In this document: positions 22,380 to 30,931 of the stretch, piece by piece
Layout of the letters: each line of letters opens with the position of its first letter
Position numbering within the stretch: position 1 is the first letter of the stretch
DNA from: Humulus lupulus
Lineage: Eukaryota; Streptophyta; Magnoliopsida; Rosales; Cannabaceae
Length of the DNA: 64,000 nt
Direction of reading: 5' to 3'
Assembly: GCF_963169125.1 (NCBI RefSeq)
Contig: NC_084802.1
Coordinates: 111,294,903-111,358,902 of the forward strand
The notes under the pieces: generated by a model
Told to the model about the DNA's origin: nothing
The model's database searches: none
What the model saw: the letters and a program-made list of their open reading frames with translations, nothing else
Program-made: the position numbers and the translations under genes

Positions 22380-22695
22380 CGCTACTACAAAATTGGGCTT
22401 TCCCGACATCCAGAGTTGACTATCGTAATTGCTTAGAGGGACTCTACGCCGACAGTTAAAAACTGTAGGCATAGAGACCAACCCCAATAGCTAATAACTA
22501 TCACTGTTGCTTTTGACTGTCACTATTGACCCCAACACTGACTGTTAATTTGAGACAAATGCCGACAGTTAAAATGTGTTGTTATTGACCCCAACGCCGA
22601 CAGTTAATTCGAGACCAATACTGACAGTTAAAATGTGTCGCTATTGACCCTAACGCCGACAGTTAATTCAAGACCAATGCCGACAGTTATAAAAT
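22380..22695. repeat. CACTA left terminal and subterminal repeats
   Basis: Terminal inverted repeat followed by at least seven copies of GCCGACAGTTA or close variants, mostly spaced about 40-60 bp and in mixed orientation. Such subterminal motifs are the usual binding sites of the CACTA TnpA-type protein. Confidence 0.75.
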
Positions 22696-22815
22696 GAATA
22701 ATTTATTTTAAAAATAAACTGAATTATGTAATAATTATATTTATAAAAATTATGTATTAATTAAAAAAATTTAAAACTAGATTTTCTTTTCTTTCTAAAT
22801 TTTTAATATTATTAA

Positions 22816-23593
22816 TGTACGCCCTGGATTTCCCACGGGCTGTTTAGCAGGACGATCCTCGGACTAAACATGATTTAGCCCGAGGCTCCCACAGGCCAGA
22901 GGCTTTATCTTCAGGACGGGCCCTTTCTAGCTCGAGGGGATGGAGTTTCCTGCTCCGTCTTGTTGTTCCAGGAGCTGGGAACAACATCCGACGACCACTG
23001 AAGGATCAGCTCGGGTTATGGATTGCTCCGGTAGCGAGCTTCTCAGGAAGCTCTGACCCTATGGGAGGTCAACACGCAAGATAAACGTGCATAATCCTGC
23101 CATCACGTGTCCGATATCCCCCTGACTTCTCGGACACGCCGCAGGAACGTGCGTATTCAGACACCCACGGATGGGTTGGGCCGTGCGGCCCATTATCTCC
23201 TTCCATACTGATTAGACCACACTTGTGTGTCAGGTTTAGGAAGTAATCATGAATATCACAGACTTGATATGACAAATGGTAAGGTCACGGGATGACCTCC
23301 CTACCAATTTCCAGGTGTCTTCTCCTATAAATATGGAGACCCTGGGAATTGATAGAGGTTGGAAGAAATAGTCTTGTAAGAACTATATATTTTGTAAACC
23401 AATTACCCAGAAAAGATCAACAATATTGACTAGTGGAGTAGAAGGATTTTAACCTTCGAACCACTTAAAAAACGTGTTTAGGGTCACCTAGTTCTTCTCA
23501 CAAAGATTTCATATCTGCGGCGGTTCTACTTTTAAGTACTAATCTCTTTCTCTTCTTCTCTTAATTACCTGTTGCCGAAGAACAGCGTCAACA
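22816..23593 (+). repeat. 5' LTR of Tat gypsy element
   Basis: Begins TGTACGCCCTGG and ends GCGTCAACA. It contains a CACGTG box at 23104-23109 and the TATA box. Short frames inside, including one on the minus strand repeated identically in the 3' LTR, are not genes. Confidence 0.95.
23326..23333 (+). promoter_or_regulatory. TATA box of Tat LTR
   Basis: TATAAATA about 270 bp before the LTR end; the same site occurs in the 3' LTR at 35086-35093. It should drive the genomic RNA. Confidence 0.7.
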
Positions 23594-23596
23594 GTT

Positions 23597-23614
23597 TGGT
23601 GCTTTCATTGAGAG
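23597..23614 (+). other. Primer-binding site of Tat element
   Basis: TGGTGCTTTCATTGAGAG begins three bases after the 5' LTR. The same stretch follows the LTR of the decayed sister element near 61143. It begins TGG as expected for pairing with a tRNA 3' CCA. I cannot name the tRNA. Confidence 0.65.
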
Positions 23615-23646
23615 AATCTAATTAGTACTACCACAAACATACAACT

Positions 23647-26600
23647 ATGGTGACCACTCGATCCAAACATGGCAACGAGACAGAACAGCATGATGGGCAG
23701 GAGGCCCGCCATGTTGCCCTCCCCGAGGAGCAAGTTCCTGAAGTCCAGCAAAGGCCAGGAAAGCAGCCGGCCGGCCAAGACGATACTGGTAGTTCGACGC
23801 CCCGGCCGCCTAATCCGAATCCAGGTTATTATACTGCGGTGGAGATGGAGAATGCTCAACTGAGGAGCCAGCTAGCAGCAGCTGGTCAGCAAATCCAGGA
23901 TATTCTGAGTCGACTACCCCCTCTCACAACCAACGGTAACGTTGGAGAGAGGCAAGGCGAGGCTCCTAAGTCTCGCCAGAGTAATCGATCCAGGTATAGC
24001 CGTTCGGGTAGACTCCCTGCAGCCAACTCCACCCCTTCATCACGCCATCAAGAGGCGAACTTCAGGGAAATGCCTCAGACCGAACCGCAGCAGTACAGCC
24101 GTTCGGTTAGGACATCAACCCCTAGCTCTCAGCCTTCCTCGAGGACACCCAGAAGAGATAGGGGAAATTCCCAAAGGAGGGCCGAGGAGATCCGGAGACG
24201 TCAGCCCGTCCCCGAAGAGCGTCCAGTTCCTCGTCCAGATCGCCCAGCGCGAAACCATCAAGCTGGCAGGGCCGAGAGGCCCCCACCAAATTTAGTCCGT
24301 CCAGACGGCACTAGGATCGCCTCTCCGGTCAGGCATCCTCCTTCTCCCATCAGATATCCGTCTCCTCAGACCGTCCGAGACATCCCGACCTACGGAAATA
24401 GTAGGAGAGACCCGCCATCGGCCGGGCCTTCCCGGCGCAGCAGGGTGCCGGGGGAAGGATCAGGTCGGAGCCGCCAAAGACGCACATCGAGCCTGTCCAG
24501 CAGGAGTCACAGGACCGGTAGTGCACGGAGTGATCTTTCGGGAGGAGACCTGCGACAGCGACTAAGTTCAGCACAAAGTCACCATAATACCCAGGGAGGC
24601 GACCTTCGAGGTCGCCTCAACTCTCACAGAGAGGATCGAGTTAGGGATGGTAGCCAGGCCCGCTCAGTTGGGGTCCGATCCGAAGTACGTAATGGCGGGA
24701 ATGCCCCAAATGACCTATCTCCAGATAGGTGGGGCAATAACCCGCCTAATATGTACAACGGGTCCGGAGCTGTTGAACAGCCCCGGAATAACCCAGGATC
24801 TCAGGACAAAACCTTAGAGCGCTTAACTCAAATGGAGGAGCTGATGAAGAAGCTCCTGTCAGAGAAAGAAAAAGACGAATATGATTCAGGGGATGAGATG
24901 GAGCTCTTCGCCCCCAACATAGCAGCAACGGCATACCCTTCTGGCTTTCGTATGCCTCACTTGTCAAAGTTCAACGGGGATGGAGACCCATCTGACCACT
25001 TAGGGATGTTCAACACCCTAATGATGGCTCATAACATCGGGCCAGAGCTTCGTTGCTTGATCTTTCCTTCCACCCTAACTGGACCTGCCAGGCAGTGGTT
25101 CAAACAAAGTAAAAGGCAGTCAATCAGCTCCTGGAAGACCTTTTCGGCTGACTTCAAGAGGGCATTCCGCGCCTCTCAGGCCGGCAGGGTCCAGGCCGAC
25201 TCCCTAGCTAACGTGAGACAGCAACCTGGAGAAACGCTAAAAGCCTACTTGAGCAGATTTGCAAATGTCGCTGCTCGAGCCAGAGACGCCGACGACAGCT
25301 CCAAACTCATGGCTATGAGGACCGGGATCCTAGTAGGCGGAGATCTATGGAAGGATATTCAAAGGAGGGGGGTCAGCTCAGTTAGTGAATTCCTTAACAG
25401 AGCCCAAGAATGGATAAACTTGGAGGAAGCTGAAGCTTCAGCCGCGGGGACCAGCCAGGTCCTCGAGAAGCCCGCTGGGGCGGGAACAGAGATCGTAGTA
25501 GCGACTCCCGACGTCACGCAGAGCAACCAGCCCGGTGGCGGCAAAAGAAAAGGAAATGGTGAAAACGTCCAGCACGGTCAAAAGAAGAATAAGTCCGTGG
25601 ATAAATTCAAGCCTGTGTTCACAGCGTATACCGAGCTCACCCAAACCAGAGAGAATATTTTCCTGGCCAACTCTACGCGAGTCCCCTGGAAAAGACCGGA
25701 GCCAATAAAGCACCCTAAGGGAAAGAGAGACGCTTCCAAATTCTGCCGTTTTCATAACGACGTTGGGCACAATACCGACGACTGCAGGCACCTCAAAGAT
25801 GAAATCGAGACTCTCATCCGAGCAGGTCCGTTGGCGCAATACTCGCGGAACAGGGTCCCCACAGGTCGACCCGCTCCGGAGATCCCAGCCAGTCAACCTG
25901 GACCTCGAGTAGATCAGGACGTCCCTCCCCCCGTGGTCGAGGGAGAGATTTCCACCATCTCTGGAGGGCCACACATGGCTGGCACGAGCAGAGGCGCCCA
26001 GAAGAGGTACATAAATGAGTTGAAGGCCCACAATGGAGGGGAGTTCGTCCCGGAACAGCGTCAATCAAAACAACAAAGGTTAGAGAAACAACCAGTCACT
26101 TTCACGGAGGAGGACGCGGGCCATGTCCAATTCCCTCATAACGATCCCTTGGTCGTAGCAGTCCAGCTCGCCAACCAGAGAGTAAGGAGGGTGTTAGTGG
26201 ACAATGGGAGCTCGGTGAATCTCCTATTCCGTTCAACCTTAGAAAAAATGGGTCTGACTGTCTCCGAGCTAAAGGCAACCTCGATGATGCTATATGGTTT
26301 TTCAGGCGAAGGGTCAGCAGCGATAGGAACGATCGAGCTGGTGATCACCCTAGGCGACGAGTCCCGAACAGTGTCCAAACTGCTCGAATTCGTAGTCATT
26401 GACTGCTCCGCTGCCTACAATGCAATTTTGGGCCGACCAACGCTCGTTGCTTTCGAAGCCATCACATCCGTCCGGCACCTCGCCATGAAGTTCCCTACTT
26501 CGACAGGGGTCTGCACTATCAAGGGCGATCAGCTCGCTGCCAGGGAATGCTACAGCATTTCCATGAAGGGAAAATCTAAACCCGGGCAGGTGGCGATGGC

Positions 26601-29600
26601 CATTCAGGATGAAGAGGAATCGCAGGGACCCAAGGCGGCCCCTGAGATTGAAAAACCTCGGGTTTCCGAAGACGAAAAGCTCGCCTTAAGCGAGGACATT
26701 GACCCCCGAGTAGGCGAGGACAGGTCCGAGCTCCAAGCTATTGAAGATCTCGAGGAGGTAGGCATCGATGAACAAAACCCTTCACGGACGGTGAAGCTCG
26801 GAAAGAACCTCTGCGATAGAAGAAAGGCGGATCTGACCGCGTTTCTGAAAAAGAACCTAGACGTATTCGCATGGTCGCACGAGGACATGATAGGGATCAG
26901 TCCGAGCGTAATCATGCACACGCTCCACCTAGACAAAAGCGTCCCTGCAAAGTCTCAAAAGCAGAGGCGTTTAGGGACAACCCGAGCCGAGGCCCTTGAA
27001 GAAGAAGTGGCCCGGCTCAAGAAATGTGGCTTTATCCGCGAAGCCAGATTTCCCATTTGGGTTGCCAATCCCGTGTTAGTTCCAAAGCCCAATGACAAGT
27101 GGCGGACCTGTATTGATTTTTCCGACCTGAATAAAGCCTGCCCCAAGGATTGCTTTCCGTTGCCGAGGATCGATCAACTGGTGGATGCCACGGCGGGGCA
27201 CGAGCTCATGTCCTTCATGGACGCGTACTCGGGCTACAATCAGATCGCGATGAATCCAGCAGACCAGGATCACACCAGCTTCATGACCCCGACTAATGTC
27301 TATTGCTATAAGGTCATGCCGTTCGGTCTAAAGAACGCCGGAGCTACCTACCAAAGGCTGGTAAATAGAATGTTCGCGGATCAGATCGGGAAGAACATGG
27401 AAGTGTACGTCGATGATATGCTTGTCAAGTCAAAGACTGCCACCAACCACGTTGCCGACCTGGAAGAATGTTTTAACATACTGCGAGAATATGGCATGAG
27501 GCTCAATCCTCAGAAATGCACTTTCGGTGTCGCATCGGGGAAGTTCTTGGGTTTCATAGTCAATACCCGAGGAATCGAGGCAAATCCCGACAAGATCAGG
27601 TCACTGCTCGAGCTTCCATCCCCCAGGTCGCGGAAAGATGTCCAAGGACTCACAGGAAGGGTGGCGGCACTGAACCGGTTCATTTCCAAATCGACCGACA
27701 AGTGCCTGCCTTTCTACAACCTGCTCCGCGGAAACAAGAAATTCGAATGGACAGTAGAGTGCGAGGGCGCATTCCTCGACCTAAAAACGCACCTGGCTGA
27801 GCCACCTGTGCTATCAAAGCCCAGGGTAGGAGAACCTCTTTTCCTCTACATGGCCGTGACTGAGGACGCAGCTAGTGCCGTTCTGGTGCGAGAAGAGGAC
27901 CGGGCTCAGAAACCGGTTTATTACATCAGCAAGAGACTCCTCGGAGCTGAGTCAAGGTACCCGTTGATGGAAAAGCTGGCGTTCTGCCTAATCACGGCCT
28001 CGCGAAAACTCAGGCCATACTTCCAGTCCCACTCTGTACACGTCATGACCGATCAGCCTCTAAGGCAGGTCTTGCAAAAGCCTGAAGCCTCGGGACGCTT
28101 GCTAAAGTGGGCGGTCGAACTCAGTCAGTTCGAGATTTTCTATACTCCCCGAACTACCATAAAAAGTCAAGCCTTGGCCGACTTCGTGGCAGAATGCGCG
28201 GGATTCCGTGAGATCCCATCAGAAGATTCACAGCAGCTCAGATCCTCAGGCTCATCGTGGAGGATCTTCGTTGATGGCTCATCTAACGAGAACGGCTCCG
28301 GGGCCGGAATTATTCTGATATCCCCAGAAGGACATAGATTCCATTCGGCGCTGAGATTCGGGTTCAAGGCGTCCAACAACGAGGCAGAGTACGAGGCCTT
28401 GTTAGCCAGACTTAGGATAGCTAGCGAGCTAAAGGCAAGCTCTGTCCAGTGCTTCAGCGACTCCCAGCTCGTGGTGAATCAGGTCTTAGGCGAGTATCAG
28501 GCGCGGGGTCCCAAGATGGCCTCTTATTTGGCTAAGGTAAAATCCGAATTATCTACGTTTGGGCAAGGGTCGATCGAGCAGATACCTCGGGAGCAGAACG
28601 CCAATGCAGATGCTCTCGCCAAGCTCGCCACCTCGGGGGAGGCAGAAACCCTGGGGTTGGTACCAATTGAGTTCTTGGACAAACCAAGCATAGACGGAGA
28701 TCGAGCGGATATTGAGATGATTGACATCAGGCCGACCTGGATGACTCCCATTGTTGAGTACCTCGTCGAGGGCAAGTTACCCGAAGGGCGCAACGACGTA
28801 CGGCGAGTCCTTTATCAAGCTCCGAGATATACGCTAGTCGAGGGGGTGTTGTACCGACGTGGGCATTCATTACCTCTCCTCCGGTGTGTTCTTCCAAGTG
28901 AGGCGAAGGCCATCCTGCAAGAAGTTCATGACGGATTCTGCGGAGATCACACTGGGGGGCAAAGCCTGGCCTTGAAGATCCTTCGGCAGGGTTTTTACTG
29001 GCCGACTCTGTCCAAAGACTCGATCTCATACGTAAAAAAGTGCGACAAATGTCAGCGGTTCGCCGCGGTTGCACGAGCACCCCCGACCGAGCTAAAAATG
29101 ATATCGTCTCCCTGGCCCTTCGCCATTTGGGGCATAGATCTAATAGGTGCCCTGCCCACCGGAAAGGGAGGGGTCCGTTACGCCGTGGTAGCCATTGACT
29201 ACTTCACAAAGTGGGCCGAAGCAGAGCCGTTGGCGACAATAACATCGAAAAAGGTGCTAGACTTCGTGGTTAAAAGCATCGTTTGTCGCTTCGGCCTACC
29301 CAAAAAGATCGTTTCCGACAATGGCACTCAATTTGACAGCGACCTGTTCACCGAATTTTGCGAAAAGAACGGAATTGTGAAAAGTTTCTCATCCGTGGCC
29401 TATCCCCAGGCGAACGGCCAGGTCGAAGCTGTCAATAAAACTCTGAAGGAAAGCCTCAAGAAGAGGCTAGATGAGGCAAAGGGGATCTGGCCAGAACAGC
29501 TCCCCCAAGTTCTGTGGGCCTATAGGACCTCACATCGGACTCCCACGGGTCACACTCCTTTCTCCCTAACCTTTGGAAGTGAAGCGGTCCTCCCAGTGGA

Positions 29601-29973
29601 GGTAAAGGTCCTATCGCACAGGGTCCGGTCCTACGAACAGAACAAGAACCATGAGCTCCTATGCCACTCCTTAGACTTGATGGATGAGAGGCGAGAGGAT
29701 TCACAACTCCAGCTCGCCCATTATCAACAGAAAATCACTCGCTACTTTAACGCTAAGGTCAAAAGACGTGCCTTTAGCGTCGGCGATTTGGTCTTGAGGA
29801 GAGTTTTCCTGGCCGGGAAAGATCCCAAAGATGGGGTTCTGGGACCAAGCTGGGAAGGACCATACCAGGTCATCGAAGTCATCAAAGAAGGGACGTATAA
29901 ATTAGCTCGACTTGGTGGAGGGGCGGTCCCGCGGACTTGGAATGCAATCCACCTAAAGAAATATTATCAATAA
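23647..29973 (+). CDS. Gag-Pol polyprotein of Tat-lineage gypsy element, intact
   Basis: One 2108-residue frame without a break. Residues 1-400 are a basic, Pro/Ser/Arg-rich N-terminus. The capsid (Retrotrans_gag) domain is about 430-560. The nucleocapsid motif is C700-x2-H703-x4-H708-x4-C713. The aspartic protease has DNGSS at 852-856. Reverse transcriptase carries YVDD at 1254-1257. A first RNase H follows, then a second archaeal-type RNase H with D1543, E1581 (or a neighbouring E) and D1605. Integrase has an HHCC finger (H1761, H1767, C1799, C1802) and the D,D-35-E triad D1831, D1891, E1927, ending in a GDLVLRR-type C-terminal domain. All catalytic residues I can check are present. The protein should copy element RNA and insert the cDNA. 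The start is the first ATG, 53 bases after the LTR; a decayed sister at 61198 starts at the same ATG. Confidence 0.95.
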   Translation: MVTTRSKHGNETEQHDGQEARHVALPEEQVPEVQQRPGKQPAGQDDTGSSTPRPPNPNPGYYTAVEMENAQLRSQLAAAGQQIQDILSRLPPLTTNGNVGERQGEAPKSRQSNRSRYSRSGRLPAANSTPSSRHQEANFREMPQTEPQQYSRSVRTSTPSSQPSSRTPRRDRGNSQRRAEEIRRRQPVPEERPVPRPDRPARNHQAGRAERPPPNLVRPDGTRIASPVRHPPSPIRYPSPQTVRDIPTYGNSRRDPPSAGPSRRSRVPGEGSGRSRQRRTSSLSSRSHRTGSARSDLSGGDLRQRLSSAQSHHNTQGGDLRGRLNSHREDRVRDGSQARSVGVRSEVRNGGNAPNDLSPDRWGNNPPNMYNGSGAVEQPRNNPGSQDKTLERLTQMEELMKKLLSEKEKDEYDSGDEMELFAPNIAATAYPSGFRMPHLSKFNGDGDPSDHLGMFNTLMMAHNIGPELRCLIFPSTLTGPARQWFKQSKRQSISSWKTFSADFKRAFRASQAGRVQADSLANVRQQPGETLKAYLSRFANVAARARDADDSSKLMAMRTGILVGGDLWKDIQRRGVSSVSEFLNRAQEWINLEEAEASAAGTSQVLEKPAGAGTEIVVATPDVTQSNQPGGGKRKGNGENVQHGQKKNKSVDKFKPVFTAYTELTQTRENIFLANSTRVPWKRPEPIKHPKGKRDASKFCRFHNDVGHNTDDCRHLKDEIETLIRAGPLAQYSRNRVPTGRPAPEIPASQPGPRVDQDVPPPVVEGEISTISGGPHMAGTSRGAQKRYINELKAHNGGEFVPEQRQSKQQRLEKQPVTFTEEDAGHVQFPHNDPLVVAVQLANQRVRRVLVDNGSSVNLLFRSTLEKMGLTVSELKATSMMLYGFSGEGSAAIGTIELVITLGDESRTVSKLLEFVVIDCSAAYNAILGRPTLVAFEAITSVRHLAMKFPTSTGVCTIKGDQLAARECYSISMKGKSKPGQVAMAIQDEEESQGPKAAPEIEKPRVSEDEKLALSEDIDPRVGEDRSELQAIEDLEEVGIDEQNPSRTVKLGKNLCDRRKADLTAFLKKNLDVFAWSHEDMIGISPSVIMHTLHLDKSVPAKSQKQRRLGTTRAEALEEEVARLKKCGFIREARFPIWVANPVLVPKPNDKWRTCIDFSDLNKACPKDCFPLPRIDQLVDATAGHELMSFMDAYSGYNQIAMNPADQDHTSFMTPTNVYCYKVMPFGLKNAGATYQRLVNRMFADQIGKNMEVYVDDMLVKSKTATNHVADLEECFNILREYGMRLNPQKCTFGVASGKFLGFIVNTRGIEANPDKIRSLLELPSPRSRKDVQGLTGRVAALNRFISKSTDKCLPFYNLLRGNKKFEWTVECEGAFLDLKTHLAEPPVLSKPRVGEPLFLYMAVTEDAASAVLVREEDRAQKPVYYISKRLLGAESRYPLMEKLAFCLITASRKLRPYFQSHSVHVMTDQPLRQVLQKPEASGRLLKWAVELSQFEIFYTPRTTIKSQALADFVAECAGFREIPSEDSQQLRSSGSSWRIFVDGSSNENGSGAGIILISPEGHRFHSALRFGFKASNNEAEYEALLARLRIASELKASSVQCFSDSQLVVNQVLGEYQARGPKMASYLAKVKSELSTFGQGSIEQIPREQNANADALAKLATSGEAETLGLVPIEFLDKPSIDGDRADIEMIDIRPTWMTPIVEYLVEGKLPEGRNDVRRVLYQAPRYTLVEGVLYRRGHSLPLLRCVLPSEAKAILQEVHDGFCGDHTGGQSLALKILRQGFYWPTLSKDSISYVKKCDKCQRFAAVARAPPTELKMISSPWPFAIWGIDLIGALPTGKGGVRYAVVAIDYFTKWAEAEPLATITSKKVLDFVVKSIVCRFGLPKKIVSDNGTQFDSDLFTEFCEKNGIVKSFSSVAYPQANGQVEAVNKTLKESLKKRLDEAKGIWPEQLPQVLWAYRTSHRTPTGHTPFSLTFGSEAVLPVEVKVLSHRVRSYEQNKNHELLCHSLDLMDERREDSQLQLAHYQQKITRYFNAKVKRRAFSVGDLVLRRVFLAGKDPKDGVLGPSWEGPYQVIEVIKEGTYKLARLGGGAVPRTWNAIHLKKYYQ

Positions 29974-30083
29974 ACATGTGTAAGACCTAGAAGGTCACCT
30001 CCGATGTATAAATAAAAATCAAATGTTTCTCGTTATTTGCAAGGGTAATTTTAAAGTAACAACGAAAGACCCTTTCCTAGTTA

Positions 30084-30094
30084 CTTGGGGGGCA
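30084..30094 (+). other. Internal polypurine-like site after pol
   Basis: CTTGGGGGGCA lies 111 bases after the pol stop. Exactly the same 11 bases precede the 3' LTR at 34563-34573. It is followed by TATGGTACCCGGATA, which resembles this family's LTR start (TGTACGCC..., and TGTACCC... in the sister at 60385). It is read as a relic or secondary plus-strand priming site. Confidence 0.6.
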
Positions 30095-30126
30095 TATGGT
30101 ACCCGGATATATCCAGGTCTCCTTAA

Positions 30127-30790
30127 CGACTTAGGTGTTAATTTTTATCTATGGATAAGAGTTATCACAAACTAAGTCCTATCCTGGTCTTAACCAGGTC
30201 ATAAAACTTAGAAGTTAGCTAAAATTTGTTGACCGAGGTTCTTCTTTAAAGAGCCCGGGATACGGATAAAAGTTGACACGAACTAAGTTTTTTCAAAATA
30301 AGTTCCTGGTCTTAACCAGGTCATAAAACTTAGAAGTTAGCTAAAATTTGTTGAACGAGGTTCTTCTTTAAAGAGCCCGGGATACGGATAAAAGTTGACA
30401 CGAACTAAGTTTTTTCAAAATAAGTTCCTGGTCTTAACCAGGTCATAAAACTTAGAAGTTAGCTAAAATTTGTTGACCGAGGTTCTTCTTTAAAGAGCCC
30501 GGGATACGGATAAAAGTTGACACGAACTAAGTTTTTTCAAAATAAGTTCCTGGTCTTAACCAGGTCATAAAACTTAGAAGTTAGCTAAAATTTGTTGACC
30601 GAGGTTCTTCTTTAAAGATCCCGGGATGCGGATAAAAGTTGACGCGATCTGAGTTTTTTCAAAATAAGCTCCTGGTCTTAACCAGGTCAGAAAACTTAGG
30701 AGTGAACTAGAAAATTGTTGAACGCGGATCTTATTTAAAGAGCCCGGGATACGGATAAAGTTAACTCGAACTACGTTCATAAAAATAAAG
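30127..30790. repeat. 122-bp tandem array with hairpin
   Basis: About five units. The anchor GTTCCTGGTC or a variant lies at 30180, 30302, 30424, 30546 and 30668, an exact 122-bp step. The middle units are nearly identical; the outer ones have drifted. Each carries CCTGGTCTTAACCAGG (e.g. 30305-30320): 6-bp arms, 4-base loop. The array lies between the end of pol and the 3' end of the antisense gene, so it could separate convergent transcripts. A small minus frame at 30574-30843 is not credible. Confidence 0.92.
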
Positions 30791-30851
30791 AGATAAATTA
30801 TGACCAAATACATGAAAATATATATGTAAAACTGGTTGAGCAAATTGTCTC

Positions 30852-30867
30852 GAGGCGGAAACGCCTC
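30852..30867 (+). other. Stem-loop with GAAA tetraloop
   Basis: GAGGCG-GAAA-CGCCTC: six base pairs closing a GNRA-type loop on the sense strand, 65 bases beyond the stop of the antisense gene. A transcript-end or RNA-stability role is possible but unproved. Confidence 0.55.
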
Positions 30868-30931
30868 ACATAAAAAAGAGAATTACAATAAAAAAAAAAA
30901 AAGAGTTCAAAATACGAAAACAAGAAGCATC

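Noticed and set aside
25438..26064. 208-codon minus frame inside gag-pol, and similar shadows across 23605-29704
   Set aside because: Opposite-strand shadows of a conserved 2108-codon frame; no own signals.
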